49,521 nt of DNA from Kiritimatiellia bacterium (GCA_017458625.1 JAFTAH010000073.1:1-49521), one strand, 5' to 3'. Counted from the first letter of the stretch, positions 1-9,475 are shown. Numbers and translations are program-made. The notes: generated by a model not told the origin, from the sequence alone.

Positions 1-15
1 CATGGCTTTTCCCTC

Positions 16-1941
16 TTATCTCTCGTCGGCGCTCTTGCTCTTGAGGACCGCAAGGTACGCGCTCTGCGGGATCTCGACGTTTCCGACAAGCTTCATGCGT
101 TTCTTTCCTTCCTTCTGCTTCTCCAGGAGCTTCCTCTTTCGGGTCATGTCTCCGCCATAGCACTTGGCGGTGACGTCCTTGCGGAAGGGGCGGACGGTGG
201 TTCGGGCGATGATCTTGGCCCCGATGGCCGCCTGGATGGCGATGGGGAACTGCTGGGGAGGAATGACATCAACCAGAATCTCGCAGATCTGGCGCCCGCG
301 CGACTCCGCCTTGTCCTTGTGGACGATGCTGGAGAAGGCCTCGACCAGTTCGCCGTGCACGAGGATGTCAAGCTTGACGAGGGTGTCCGGGCGATAGCCG
401 GCAGGTTCGTAGTCCATGGAGGCGTAGCCGCGGGAAATGCTCTTCAGCTTGTCGTGAAAGTCGACGAGGATTTCGTTCAGGGGCAACGTGCAGGTGAGCA
501 TGACGCGGGAGGCGTCGAGCGATTCGGTACGCTCGATGGCGCCGCGCTTTTCGAGGACGAGCTTCATCAGGTCGCCGATCTGGTCGCCAAGACAGATGAG
601 GAAGGCGCGGACGAGGGGTTCCTCGATGTGGTCGATCTCGGTGGGGTCGGGCAGGAAGACGGGGTTGTCGACCTCCTTCATGGTGCCGTCGCGGAGATAG
701 ACGTGGTAGATGACGCCGGGATAGGTGGCGATGATGTCGCAGTCGTATTCGCGTCGCAGGCGTTCCTGCACGATCTCCATGTGCAGCAGACCCAGGAAGC
801 CGCAGCGGAACCCGAAGCCCAGGGCCACGGAGCTCTCGGCCTGGTATTGGAAGCTGGCATCGTTGAGCTGGAGCTTTTCGAGGGCGCTCTTGAGCTTTTC
901 GTAGTCGTCGCCGTCGATGGGGTAGAGGCCGGTGAAGACCATCGGGTGCATGGCCTTGAAGCCGGGCAGGGGGTGCTCGGTGGGCGAACGGGCGGTGGTG
1001 ACGGTATCGCCGACCTGGATTTCGGTGGCATTCTTGATGTTGGCCATGAGATAGCCGACCTGGCCCGCGTGGAGCGCGCCGACGGGGCGGAGCTTGGGGT
1101 CGAAGACGCCGACCTCCTGCACCTCGTAGTCCTTGCCGCTGCCCAGCAGGCGGATGCGGTCGCCCTTCCGGAGGCAGCCATCGAAGACGCGGACGTAGAC
1201 GATGCCGCCGCGGAAGGTGTCGTATTCGGAGTCGAACACCAGAGCCCGGGTTTCGGCGGGGAACTCGGAACGCGGCGGTGGAATCAGCTTCACGAGCGCC
1301 TCGAGGACGGCGGGCACGCCCACGCCCGTCTTGGCGGAGACGCGGAAGCACTCCTCGCGCGGAATGGCGAAGAGGTCCTCGAGCTGCTGGGCGACCGTAT
1401 CGGGGGCGGCGGCGGGCATGTCGGTCTTGTTAAGGACGGGGATCAGCCGAAGTCCCATGCGGTCGACGAGGAAGGTGTGCGCGACGGTCTGGGCCTGGAC
1501 CCCCTGGGTGGAATCGACAACGAGCAGCGCCCCTTCGCAGGCGGCAAGGGATCGCGAGACCTCGTAGGAAAAGTCGACGTGGCCCGGGGTGTCGATGAAG
1601 TTGAACTCGTAGTCGAGGCCGTCGCTCGCGTGGTACTTCATGGTGACGGGGTGGGCCTTGATGGTGATGCCGCGCTCGCGCTCGAGATCCATGTCGTCGA
1701 GCAGCTGGTCGCGGCGGTCGCGCCTGGCGATGGCTCCGGTCAGCTCGAGCAGGCGGTCCGAGAGCGTGGTCTTGCCATGGTCGATGTGCGCGACGATGCT
1801 GAAGTTGCGGATGCGGGACATGTCCGGCGGGGCCCAGGCCGCGCCAGCGGTGTCGCCGCCGCCGCTACTGCCGGCGGATGTGCCTGAATTGCTGGGACGA
1901 GGGGGAGGGGGAGGGGATTCGCGATGAAATTCAGAGGACAT
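16..1941 (-). CDS. lepA: Elongation factor 4 (LepA), ribosome back-translocating GTPase
   Basis: Cytosolic translational GTPase that binds stalled or mis-translocated ribosomes. The protein shows the GTPase motifs in order: P-loop AHIDHGKTT (about residues 51-59), DTPGH, and NKTD as the guanine-specificity motif. EF-G-like domains and the LepA C-terminal domain follow (QSAYLAVLK near the end). The open frame gives 641 residues against about 600 usual. The extra length is an N-terminal stretch of about 40 low-complexity Pro/Ser/Gly residues. Met41 (codon at 1819-1821) stands immediately before RNFSIVAHIDHGK, where LepA proteins normally begin, so 1821 may be the true start. Neither start has a clear Shine-Dalgarno. 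It is the last gene of a minus-strand run. Family identity is very secure; only the start is uncertain. Confidence 0.95.
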   Translation of the reverse strand: MSSEFHRESPPPPPRPSNSGTSAGSSGGGDTAGAAWAPPDMSRIRNFSIVAHIDHGKTTLSDRLLELTGAIARRDRRDQLLDDMDLERERGITIKAHPVTMKYHASDGLDYEFNFIDTPGHVDFSYEVSRSLAACEGALLVVDSTQGVQAQTVAHTFLVDRMGLRLIPVLNKTDMPAAAPDTVAQQLEDLFAIPREECFRVSAKTGVGVPAVLEALVKLIPPPRSEFPAETRALVFDSEYDTFRGGIVYVRVFDGCLRKGDRIRLLGSGKDYEVQEVGVFDPKLRPVGALHAGQVGYLMANIKNATEIQVGDTVTTARSPTEHPLPGFKAMHPMVFTGLYPIDGDDYEKLKSALEKLQLNDASFQYQAESSVALGFGFRCGFLGLLHMEIVQERLRREYDCDIIATYPGVIYHVYLRDGTMKEVDNPVFLPDPTEIDHIEEPLVRAFLICLGDQIGDLMKLVLEKRGAIERTESLDASRVMLTCTLPLNEILVDFHDKLKSISRGYASMDYEPAGYRPDTLVKLDILVHGELVEAFSSIVHKDKAESRGRQICEILVDVIPPQQFPIAIQAAIGAKIIARTTVRPFRKDVTAKCYGGDMTRKRKLLEKQKEGKKRMKLVGNVEIPQSAYLAVLKSKSADER

Positions 1942-2018
1942 AATAGCGGGAGAACTCTAGCGTGCACGAGGGGCCAAATACACGGAGAAAATCACGGAAA
2001 ACAGCGCCCGGTCGCCCG

Positions 2019-2582
2019 CTACCGGATGAACTTGCGGCCATCGTGCCAGGCACGGCCCACCTTTTCACCGATTGCGTAGTAGCCATGCCGGAACGGGTCG
2101 AACGCGATGGCCCCGAGCTTGGCGGGATCCACCTTGCCGTTTTCGTCCAGCACGCTTTCGTCTGCCGCCGCATTGACGATGCGGCCGACGAAACCCTCGA
2201 TGGACGGCAGCTCCTCGGCGAGCTCGCATTCCATGACGAACGGAAACGCCTCGACGACGGGCGCATCCACGAATTCGCTCTTGCGGGCGACCAGTCCGGT
2301 CATCGCGAACTTGTCGGGCACCTGGTTGCCAGAAACCGTACCGAAGTAGTCCGCCTCGGCCAGGTGGCGCCAGTCGGCCAGCGCAACGGTGAACGCCTTG
2401 CGCCGGCGGATGTTCGCGACGGTCTTGTGCGTGCCGTCGAGGATGAGAATCAGCTTGTCGGTGTCGCAGACCTGTCCCCAGGCCGCGTTCATCACGTTCA
2501 CGGTGCCATCCTCGTCATAGGTGGCAATCATCAGGACGGGCATCGGCCAGACGCCCGCGATCTTTCCAAGGTTCTTCTGCAT
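2019..2582 (-). CDS. Flavin reductase-like (flavoredoxin family) FMN-binding protein
   Basis: A 187-residue protein of the split-barrel flavin reductase-like family, which binds FMN and passes electrons or reduces flavin. Visible family features are the N-terminal strand PMPVLMIATYDEDGTVNVM, the segment LILILDGTHKTVANI where flavin contacts usually lie, and a C-terminal strand describing a conserved pocket. The physiological partner cannot be told from sequence. The start is supported by an AGGAG Shine-Dalgarno about 7 nt upstream of the ATG. It lies between the SDR gene (57 nt upstream) and lepA, all on the minus strand, so co-transcription is plausible. Confidence 0.82.
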   Translation of the reverse strand: MQKNLGKIAGVWPMPVLMIATYDEDGTVNVMNAAWGQVCDTDKLILILDGTHKTVANIRRRKAFTVALADWRHLAEADYFGTVSGNQVPDKFAMTGLVARKSEFVDAPVVEAFPFVMECELAEELPSIEGFVGRIVNAAADESVLDENGKVDPAKLGAIAFDPFRHGYYAIGEKVGRAWHDGRKFIR

Positions 2583-2639
2583 GGGGATGTCTCCTGTTAC
2601 TGGGGTGAATGAGGGGGAAGGCTGCCGTTCGCGGCTCCG

Positions 2640-3302
2640 TCAGGGGGAAGGGGAAGGCCAGATAAAACGGGCGGAAGCGGTCGATTCGCCGTTGTCGATG
2701 ACCACGTCGATGCCGGTGGCGGACTGGTTGACGACGGTCAGGAAGTAGACCCATTCGGCGATTTCCTGAGGCGTTGCCCACTTCTTGAGCGGAGTCAAGG
2801 CCATGATCTCGCCCCAGGCGGCCGGGTCGTCCATGACTGGCGCGTTGAGGCGGGTCCGCACGCCGCCCGGCGAAATGGAATTGCACGTCGCCCCGTACCT
2901 GGCGAGGCGGATGGCGAGATTGCGGGTGTAGGCCACCAGCCCACCCTTCGAGGCGGTGTAGGCCGGAAACTCGGCCCCGTTGTGGGCGGCGACGGAGGCG
3001 ACGTTCAGCACCGAGCGGATCGACGGCGACAGGTAGTGCTCGGTCACCTTCATCGCGCCCACGAGATTCACCCCGATGTCGTCTGCGTTCTGGACGCCGG
3101 CATTGTTGACGAGAATCTCGACGGGGGGAAGCGCGGGAAAGGTTTCGGGACGCGTCACGTCGGCTTGGTGGTGGGCATAGCAGTCGTGGGCGAGAGGGGA
3201 GGGGAGTAGATCCAGCCCGAAGACGCAGTGCCCCGCCGCCAGAAAACGCTCGCAGACGGGCCGTCCGATGCCGCCCGAGGCGCCAGTGACCAGGATATTC
3301 AT
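2640..3302 (-). CDS. Short-chain dehydrogenase/reductase (SDR)
   Basis: NAD(P)-dependent oxidoreductase of the classical SDR type, 220 residues. From the start chosen here it begins MNILVTGASGGIG, the glycine-rich dinucleotide-binding motif. The NNAG motif follows (VNNAGVQ), then the catalytic Tyr and Lys in YTASK. The usual substrate-binding region after ISPGGVRTRLN is present. The open frame extends 23 residues further upstream, but that extension precedes the Rossmann strand and overlaps the neighbouring gene. The ATG at 3300-3302 is separated from the stop codon of the upstream transporter gene by one base, implying translational coupling. The substrate is unknown. Length is slightly short for the family (usually about 250). 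Confidence 0.85.
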   Translation of the reverse strand: MNILVTGASGGIGRPVCERFLAAGHCVFGLDLLPSPLAHDCYAHHQADVTRPETFPALPPVEILVNNAGVQNADDIGVNLVGAMKVTEHYLSPSIRSVLNVASVAAHNGAEFPAYTASKGGLVAYTRNLAIRLARYGATCNSISPGGVRTRLNAPVMDDPAAWGEIMALTPLKKWATPQEIAEWVYFLTVVNQSATGIDVVIDNGESTASARFIWPSPSP

Positions 3303-3303
3303 C

Positions 3304-4059
3304 CTAGCGGGCCTCCACGTACTTTTCGAGATAGGCGGCCCCAGTCTGGCGGGCCTCCCAGATGCGGACAATCCGGTAGCTCACGGGCGAGAAGACCACC
3401 TCCATCAGCAGCTCCGCCAAGGCCCCGGTGGCCGCGCAGGTCACGGCCTGGAGCAGCGACCACCCGAAAAACGGGATCGAGACGATCAGGGCGAACGTCA
3501 GATTGTCCACGAACTGTGCCAGCCCCGTGGAGATGAACGAGCGCGAGGCATAGACGCCAAAGTTGTCGCGGTGCAGCCAGCGGGCGACCAGCACGTTGAC
3601 GCGGTTGTTGAAGAGCGACGAGACGCAGATCGCGACCGTGCTCCCGAACACGACGTACCATGAACCGGCAAAGGTCTGGTCCAGAGCGGCGTTGATGGCC
3701 GGCAGCGACTGCCCAGCCGCATCGTAGCTGGCCGACCATTCGCCGGGCAACAGGGAGGCCATGAAGAAGATCAGCACGATGAACAGGTTGAAGACGATGG
3801 CGGTGAAGGCCAGGATGTTGCCGGCGGCTTCCCCAAAGCGCTTGACCGTCATGTCCATCAACGCAAACGCCACCCAGGAGAACAGGAACCCCGCGTCCAG
3901 GGCCAGCCAGGAGGGCAGCCCCCCAAGGCTCTTGTTGGCCAGCAGATTCATCGCGACCAGCGAGCCGACAAACAGCGCCAGCACCCACGCCGGACAGGTG
4001 TGGAGGAAGTCGGCAATGTGCGACAGCTTGGATGGAGATGGGGAGGAGGAGGACATCAT
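3304..4059 (-). CDS. Queuosine-precursor transporter family (YhhQ/DUF165) membrane protein
   Basis: Inner-membrane protein of about 251 residues with several hydrophobic spans (for example PAWVLALFVGSLVAMNLLA and a pair near FTAIVFNLFIVLIFFMASLL). The central FGSTVAICVSSLFNNRVNV and FISTGLAQFVDNLTFALI segments match the YhhQ/VUT family, whose studied members import queuosine precursors. The SSLFNN and FVDN motifs are the diagnostic part. Two adjacent ATGs (4057-4059 and 4054-4056) are plausible starts. The longer open frame to 4131 adds an Arg/Pro-rich stretch unlike the family. It is the first gene of the coupled pair with the SDR. No queuosine-specific riboswitch is seen upstream. Confidence 0.78.
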   Translation of the reverse strand: MMSSSSPSPSKLSHIADFLHTCPAWVLALFVGSLVAMNLLANKSLGGLPSWLALDAGFLFSWVAFALMDMTVKRFGEAAGNILAFTAIVFNLFIVLIFFMASLLPGEWSASYDAAGQSLPAINAALDQTFAGSWYVVFGSTVAICVSSLFNNRVNVLVARWLHRDNFGVYASRSFISTGLAQFVDNLTFALIVSIPFFGWSLLQAVTCAATGALAELLMEVVFSPVSYRIVRIWEARQTGAAYLEKYVEAR

Positions 4060-4292
4060 CGTTGGGAAGGTTGGGCGGCGAGTCGCCCCACGGCTTGCGC
4101 CCGTGGGGCTGCGCCGTCCATGACGCGGCAAAGACTACAAGCCTTGGCCCCGTTTCGGCAACTTTTTTCTGCGCACAATGTCCTACGCCAACCGCTTCCC
4201 GTGCGCAAACGCGTGAGATTACGGAAAAGCAAAGGGAAAATACGTGAATTTCCCAGGGGCCATGCGCAGGCGAGGACGCCGTTGCCACGATA

Positions 4293-4321
4293 CAAAAAGC
4301 CCCTCGCGCTGGGCGAGGGGC
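4293..4321 (-). terminator. Intrinsic terminator of the ygeW gene
   Basis: A perfect 9-bp GC-rich stem with a 5-nt loop occupies 4299-4321. On the minus strand it is followed at once by five T residues (4294-4298). It lies about 30 nt beyond the stop codon of the carbamoyltransferase gene, in the correct orientation. The surrounding stretch 4060-4351 has no other convincing feature. Confidence 0.85.
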
Positions 4322-4351
4322 AGGGGAGGGGAGAAGGTCCGGGGGGGAGGA

Positions 4352-5638
4352 CTACTTCGCAGCCTTCTTGGTCGCCTTCTTAGCCGGTTTCTTGGCAGCT
4401 ACCTTCTTGGCGGCGGGCTTCTTGGCGGGCTTTTCAGCGGGAACGATGTCGCGGTAGTCGACGCGCGGAATCGGGTCGCTGATTAGGCCGTCCAGCACCT
4501 CGGGCACGTTCGGGAAGCGGCTCGTGAGAATCATGGCGGCAATGATGAAGGGCTTGTAGCCGGCCTGCTTGTAGAGGGGCACGCGATAGCGCTCGAACAC
4601 GGTCTTGGCCACTTCGCCGGCCTGGCACGAGACATCCGTGATGTCGGCGGGGAGGCAGTGCAGGTACAGGGCCTTCCCGTCCTTGGTCTTCTTCATCATG
4701 GCCTCGGTGCATTCCCAGTCCTTGTACTTGGCATTGTTCGCCAGGCACTTCTGCTCGAGGGCCTTGAGCCCGTCGCGGTCATTGGCGCGGAGCAGCTGGG
4801 TACGCTTCTCCATGACCTTGTAGGGGGCCCAGGACTTCGGGTAGACGATGTCCGCGTCCTTGAAGGCCTCGGCCATGGTCTTGACCTGCCTGAAGGAACC
4901 GCCGGAGGCCTTGGCCTGCTTGCCGGCGAGCTCGACGACATCGGGAATCAGGTCGTAGCCTTCCGGATGCGCCAGCGTCACGTCCATGCCGAAGCGGGTC
5001 ATCAGGCCGATGACGCCCTGCGGGACGCTCAGGGGCTTGCCGTAGGAGGGCGAATAGGCCCAGGTCATCGCGATCTTCTTGCCCTTGAGGTTCTCGATGG
5101 AGCCGAAATGCTCGATGAGCCACGCGAAGTCGGCCATGATCTGCGTCGGGTGGTCGATGTCGCACTGGAGGTTCACCAGGCAGGGCCGTTGCGGCAGGAC
5201 GCCGTTCTCGTAGCCGTACTGGAGCGCATCGGCGACTTCCACCTGATAGGTGTGGCCCGCGCCCAGATACATGTCGTCGCGAATGCCGATGACCTCGGAG
5301 AGGAAGGAAATCATGTTGGCCGTTTCCTGGACGGTTTCGCCGTGGGCGATCTGGCTCTTGCCCTCGTCGAGGTCCTGGACGGCCAGGCCCAGCAGATTCG
5401 CCGCCGAAGCGAAGGAAAAGCGCGTGCGCGTGGAGTTGTCGCGGAAGTTGGAGATGGCCAGGCCGCTATCGAAGACGCGGCAGGAGACCTTCCGCGCATG
5501 CAGCGATTTGAGGATTTGCGCCGTCTTCAGGATCAGCTTCAGCTCGTCGACGGTCTTGTCCCACGTCAGGAAGAAGTCCTTGTGGTACAGATTCGCCTTC
5601 AGCTGCTTGATCTCGCCCAGAATCTTTTTCTCGTTCAT
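4352..5638 (-). CDS. ygeW: Knotted carbamoyltransferase, YgeW family, with a lysine-rich tail
   Basis: A 428-residue member of the aspartate/ornithine transcarbamylase superfamily, closest in appearance to YgeW, whose physiological acceptor is not established. The carbamoyl-phosphate motif STRTR (in NSTRTRFSFASAANLLG), the CDIDHPTQ segment and HCLP (in YLHCLPAD) are all intact, so catalysis is expected. The body ends near residue 392. After it comes an unusual tail of about 35 residues built from K, A and P (AAKKVAAKKPAKKATKKAAK), like histone H1 or mycobacterial HupB tails. A good intrinsic terminator follows the stop. Upstream is a 15-bp perfect palindrome (5676-5690). The gene stands alone, without dpaL/ygeX-type neighbours. 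Confidence 0.88.
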   Translation of the reverse strand: MNEKKILGEIKQLKANLYHKDFFLTWDKTVDELKLILKTAQILKSLHARKVSCRVFDSGLAISNFRDNSTRTRFSFASAANLLGLAVQDLDEGKSQIAHGETVQETANMISFLSEVIGIRDDMYLGAGHTYQVEVADALQYGYENGVLPQRPCLVNLQCDIDHPTQIMADFAWLIEHFGSIENLKGKKIAMTWAYSPSYGKPLSVPQGVIGLMTRFGMDVTLAHPEGYDLIPDVVELAGKQAKASGGSFRQVKTMAEAFKDADIVYPKSWAPYKVMEKRTQLLRANDRDGLKALEQKCLANNAKYKDWECTEAMMKKTKDGKALYLHCLPADITDVSCQAGEVAKTVFERYRVPLYKQAGYKPFIIAAMILTSRFPNVPEVLDGLISDPIPRVDYRDIVPAEKPAKKPAAKKVAAKKPAKKATKKAAK

Positions 5639-6081
5639 ACCCGATTGCCTTGTTGACTATGGTTGATTGACTCGTTTTGTCGGCGACAAATCTACACCCC
5701 AGTTCACCGCTGCGCAAACTCCAAATTGCGGATTTCCGCCCTTTTTTTCGCCGATTTTCGGGGCCCGTAGCAACGTCGCATAATACATATTATGTTGCGT
5801 AATGGTCATTTTGACTCCCGCCAGGGCGTGGTGAAGCCTGGCAATGTTCGAATGATTCAAACGCCCGGCAGGCTTGGTATGGCCAGACCGGGAAGGCCTT
5901 CCTGACGAGGATCCGGAAGCTGAAGGGGCAACGGGACAGAAGTGACTCCACGCCCCCCAAGGGTTCCCTCTTTTGCAAACAGCTCAGATGCGCCGAACTT
6001 TGCTCGCGGGCTGAAAAATGGGTGGCAATGCGGGCAGGAGAAGAGTATCTTCGCTCGCGTTTCACGTCACTTGACTTCCTT
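5639..6081. other. Divergent intergenic region with two palindromes (ygeW/recJ)
   Basis: 443 bases without a convincing gene lie between divergent ygeW and recJ. The region is visibly AT-richer than the flanking genes. It contains a perfect 15-bp palindrome (5676-5690) close to ygeW and an interrupted palindrome at 5779-5794 (CATAAT, 4-nt gap, ATTATG). Between about 5833 and 5880, AAGCCTG and CAGGCTT form a loose inverted pair. Short open frames here have no recognisable product. No tRNA-like fold was seen. Confidence 0.5.
5676..5690. promoter_or_regulatory. Perfect 15-bp palindrome, candidate operator of ygeW
   Basis: TTTGTCGGCGACAAA is a perfect inverted repeat around a central G. It begins 38 nt upstream of the ygeW start codon, where a repressor site would act. 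It is too short and has no T-run to be a terminator. The regulator is unknown. Confidence 0.45.
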
Positions 6082-7878
6082 ATGCAGATTCCCCAAGGCA
6101 AACGCTGGATCGATGCGCAGGCCGCGCCGGATGACATCCAGGCGGTCATCGATTCGTACGGGTTTTCGCCGCCCATGGCCAAGACCCTGGCTAGCCGTGG
6201 CCTTGTCAGCCGGGAAGATATCGCCCGTTTTCTCCAGCCGCGTATTTCCGACCTGGTCGATCCGTTTGCCATCCCGGGCCTGAAGGATGCCTGTGACATT
6301 ATTCTTGATCATATCGAGAATGGATCTGTCATCCTTGTATATGGCGACTACGACGTCGATGGCGTGACGGCGACGGCGCTGATGGTGCAGGTGCTCTCGG
6401 AACTGGGTGCGCAAACCGTCCCGTTCATCCCCCACCCCATTGAGGACGGTGCCGGATTTGAGCTTGATCCGCTCATGCGGTGTATCCGCGTCCACCATCC
6501 TCAGCTGGTGGTGACGGTGGACTGCGGAACCTCATCGGTGCAGGCCGTCGATGCGGCGAGCCGCCTAGGCATCGATGTCGTGATTACAGACCACCACGAG
6601 CCGTCGGACGCCGGCATTGCCCATCACGCGTGCGCGCTCGTCAATCCCAAGCTAGGGCCGGTGCACGGGGTGCAGTCCGGCGCGCCGAAGGCGGTCCGGA
6701 TGCTGGCGGGCGTAGGCGTGGCCTTCAAGCTGTGCCATGGGCTCGTACGGTCGGCTCGTGCTCGCGGCGTCGAGGAGGCCAGTCACATCGACCTCACGCG
6801 CTACCTCGACATGGTGGCCATGGGCACGGTGGCGGACATCGTCCCCCTGCTCGACGAAAACCGCATCCTGGTCTATCACGGGCTACGCCTGATGAATCAT
6901 ACGCGGTCGGTCGGCATCAAGACCCTGCTCAAGACTGCCGACGTTGCCGGAGAGGTCGACACCTACCACATTGGCTTCATCATCGGGCCCCGCATCAATG
7001 CCGCCGGGCGCCTGGGGCACGCCGACTCCGCGCTGGAACTGCTGCTCACGGAGGATCCCAAGCGCGCCATGGACCTGGCGGCCAAGCTTTCCCACGACTC
7101 GCTCGACCGCCAGCAGATCGAGGACCGCATTGTCCGAGAGGCGTGCGAAGACCTCGACGCCCGTTTCGATCCTGAGCGTGACTTCGGCCTCGTCGTCGCC
7201 CACGAGAACTGGCATGCCGGCGTCATCGGCATCGTCGCCAGCCGCCTAGCCTCGCGCTACAATCGCCCCGTCGTAGTCATCGACAAGAACCCGGACGGCA
7301 TTGGGCGGGCCTCCTGCCGGTCCATTCCGGGCTTCGATTTGCTGCGCCACCTGACGCCTTGCGCCGACATCCTGCGACGCTTTGGCGGCCACGCGATGGC
7401 GGCCGGCCTGCAGATCGACCTTGACCGCATTCCCGAGTTCGCCACCCGCTTCAATGCGGTCTGTGCAGGCACCTTGCGGGGCGCGGACATCCAGCGCCAG
7501 CTAACGGTCGACGCCTGGCTGGAGCCGAAGAACATCAACGACCACCTCTATGCCGATCAGGCCCGGCTACGTCCGTTTGGCCACTCCAATCCGGTTCCCG
7601 TGTGGGGGCTGCGCAACGTGGTGCCGGTCTACCCTCCGCGCGTCTCGGGCGGCAAGCATCTCAAGTGTTTCTTCAACATCCACGGCATCCAGCGCGAGGC
7701 GATCGGGTTCGGCATGGGCGATCGCCGGGTTCCCTCCGGGCCGCTCGACATCGCCTTCAACCTGATTCTCAACCGCTATAACGGCCAGACCTACCTCCAG
7801 CTCCACCTCCAGGACTTCCGCGCCGCCCAGCCCGAAGTCCCCTCCCCTCCCCCGCCGGACCCGGGGCCGGAGGAATGA
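6082..7878 (+). CDS. recJ: Single-stranded-DNA-specific 5'-3' exonuclease RecJ
   Basis: Cytosolic DHH-family nuclease for recombination and repair, 598 residues from the chosen start. Motifs in order are YGDYDVDG (metal-binding Asp residues), VVTVDCGTSS, TDHHE (the DHH signature), GPRINAAGRLGHADSALELL and the DHHA1 motif GGHAMAAGL. The C-terminal OB-like domain is present (PFGHSNPVPVWGLRNV). The frame is open back to a GTG at 6022 and an ATG at 6028. The ATG at 6082 (MQIPQGKRWID) was preferred because conserved sequence starts there, but no start has a good Shine-Dalgarno. The gene is monocistronic, divergent from ygeW. Confidence 0.93.
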   Translation: MQIPQGKRWIDAQAAPDDIQAVIDSYGFSPPMAKTLASRGLVSREDIARFLQPRISDLVDPFAIPGLKDACDIILDHIENGSVILVYGDYDVDGVTATALMVQVLSELGAQTVPFIPHPIEDGAGFELDPLMRCIRVHHPQLVVTVDCGTSSVQAVDAASRLGIDVVITDHHEPSDAGIAHHACALVNPKLGPVHGVQSGAPKAVRMLAGVGVAFKLCHGLVRSARARGVEEASHIDLTRYLDMVAMGTVADIVPLLDENRILVYHGLRLMNHTRSVGIKTLLKTADVAGEVDTYHIGFIIGPRINAAGRLGHADSALELLLTEDPKRAMDLAAKLSHDSLDRQQIEDRIVREACEDLDARFDPERDFGLVVAHENWHAGVIGIVASRLASRYNRPVVVIDKNPDGIGRASCRSIPGFDLLRHLTPCADILRRFGGHAMAAGLQIDLDRIPEFATRFNAVCAGTLRGADIQRQLTVDAWLEPKNINDHLYADQARLRPFGHSNPVPVWGLRNVVPVYPPRVSGGKHLKCFFNIHGIQREAIGFGMGDRRVPSGPLDIAFNLILNRYNGQTYLQLHLQDFRAAQPEVPSPPPPDPGPEE

Positions 7879-7909
7879 AATTGGCTTCGAAAACGCCTGA
7901 AATCCTGGA

Positions 7910-7960
7910 ATTCTAGAATGTCTGGCAATTCAGACGGCTAGAAAAACCTGGCATTGCCAG
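7910..7960. repeat. Two short palindromes downstream of recJ
   Basis: ATTCTAGAAT (7910-7919) and CTGGCATTGCCAG (7948-7960) are perfect palindromes in the 211-nt gap between recJ and the OmpA-type gene. Neither is followed by a T-run. The CTAG-containing one resembles the CTAG-rich hairpins after mlaF at 23957-23997, which suggests a family of gene-end repeats. Confidence 0.4.
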
Positions 7961-8089
7961 CCGCTGGGGGGCCTCCTCCGCCTGTGATCTTATCATCATG
8001 CGGCGATTCAACTTTCTTCCTTGCCCCATCCCGCTCGTCGCTGTACCATTCGCGCCGTTTGATTCCACCCCGCCCCTGAAAGGAGCCTC

Positions 8090-9415
8090 ATGATGTCCAT
8101 GCACAAGATTTCCCTCTGGGCCGCCGCCGCCGCGCTGGCCGCGACCTGCGCGCTGCCCGCCGCCGCCGACGACCTCTTCGACCGCGCCCCCTGGTTCGCC
8201 AGCCTCGGCGGCTCCTTCTACGATGTGGAAGGCGACATGGAGGCCGAGCCCGGCTTCGGCGCGTTCCTCTCGCTCGGCTATTCCTTCAATTCGTGGTGGG
8301 ATGTCGAAGGTTCCTTCCACTACATCCCCGTCCTCGGCGCCCGCGATGCCGACAAGCTGAACAAGGACAAGGAAGCGCTCGACGACGACACCTCGGCCTA
8401 CCGCATTGGCGTCGACGCCCTCCTCCATCTGCGTTCCGCTGCGAACCGTCGCATCGATCCGTTCCTCAAGCTCGGTCCCGCTGTCGTCATCTATGGCGAC
8501 AAGGTCACCGGCGGCCGGGCCCAGCTCGGTGGCTATGCTGGCGCGGGTCTCTTCTACCACTTCAACGACTCCTGGGCGATGCGGCTGGATGCGTCCGGCG
8601 GCATCCAAGGCGACAACCTGGACTTCGTCGGCCTCGTCGACCTCGGCATCACCTTCCGCTTCGGGGCCACCAAGACCGTGCCCGCCGCCTATGCGGTGAG
8701 CGCAGGGCCCGACGATCTTGATTCCGACCACGATGGCCTCTACGACCGCGACGAAGCCCTCATCGGCACCGACCCCTACAACCCGGACACCGATGGCGAT
8801 GGTCTGGCCGATGGCGAGGAATATGCCGCCGCCAACCGCGCCGACAACGGCAACGACCTGGGCGGCCCCGCCAACGGTGTCCGCAAGGTCTACGGGACCG
8901 ACCCGCTCAATCCCGACACCGACGGCGATGGCCTCAAGGACGGGGCCGAAGTCCGCGTCTACGGGACCGATCCGCTCAATCCCGACACCGATGGCGGCGG
9001 CGTCTCCGACGGCCATGAGGTCATGGAGGACTCCACCGATCCGCTCAACCCCGACGACGATATCCAGAAGTTCACCCTGCTCATCGAGTTCGACTATGAC
9101 AAGGACTTCATCCGTCCCGAGTACTATCCGGACTTCGAGCCGGTGCTCGAGGTGCTCCGCCGCGATCCCAACGCGACCGTGCGGGTGGAAGGCCACTGCG
9201 ACCGCTATCCCAAGAGCCGCCGCGACTACAACCAGCGCCTCAGCGAACGCCGCGCCAAGGCCGTCGCCAAGTATCTGGTCGAGCACTCCAACATTTCCGC
9301 CTCCCGCGTGACCGCCGTGGGCTACGGCTTCGACCGCCCTGTCGCCCCCAACGACACCGATGCCAACCGCCAGAAGAACCGCCGCACCGACATCTACATC
9401 CAGAAGGGCCAGTAA
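8090..9415 (+). CDS. OmpA-family outer-membrane protein with thrombospondin type-3 repeats
   Basis: A 441-residue protein with a cleavable signal peptide (to about residue 26, ending LPAAA). An outer-membrane beta-barrel-like domain follows (about 30-195), then calcium-binding thrombospondin type-3-like repeats at about 209-322 ([12 protein letters not shown], and NPDTDGDG repeated). A C-terminal OmpA-like peptidoglycan-binding domain fills 328-441 ([20 protein letters not shown], then LSERRAKAV). This is the OprF-like layout that ties the outer membrane to peptidoglycan. An AAAGGAG Shine-Dalgarno (8079-8085) serves either of two consecutive ATGs (8090, 8093); the second has the better spacing. 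A strong intrinsic terminator follows, so the gene is probably monocistronic and well expressed. Confidence 0.92.
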   Translation: MMSMHKISLWAAAAALAATCALPAAADDLFDRAPWFASLGGSFYDVEGDMEAEPGFGAFLSLGYSFNSWWDVEGSFHYIPVLGARDADKLNKDKEALDDDTSAYRIGVDALLHLRSAANRRIDPFLKLGPAVVIYGDKVTGGRAQLGGYAGAGLFYHFNDSWAMRLDASGGIQGDNLDFVGLVDLGITFRFGATKTVPAAYAVSAGPDDLDSDHDGLYDRDEALIGTDPYNPDTDGDGLADGEEYAAANRADNGNDLGGPANGVRKVYGTDPLNPDTDGDGLKDGAEVRVYGTDPLNPDTDGGGVSDGHEVMEDSTDPLNPDDDIQKFTLLIEFDYDKDFIRPEYYPDFEPVLEVLRRDPNATVRVEGHCDRYPKSRRDYNQRLSERRAKAVAKYLVEHSNISASRVTAVGYGFDRPVAPNDTDANRQKNRRTDIYIQKGQ

Positions 9416-9440
9416 CCCCTTCCGCGGTGCTCCCGCTCCG

Positions 9441-9475
9441 CGCCTCCGGCCCGCGCCGGGGGCGTTTTCTTTTTG
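9441..9475 (+). terminator. Strong intrinsic terminator after the OmpA-family gene
   Basis: A 10-bp stem (9441-9450 paired with 9455-9464, one G-U pair) with a 4-nt loop is followed by a T-rich tract TTTTCTTTTT. It begins 26 nt after the stop codon and lies in the sense orientation. Confidence 0.9.

Noticed and set aside
319-1887. 522-codon open frame antisense to lepA
   Set aside because: Repetitive G/V/D/E-rich translation without motifs; a by-product of high GC opposite a certain gene.
5820-5900. Possible tRNA because of a GTTCGAAT stretch
   Set aside because: No acceptor, D or anticodon stems could be formed around it.
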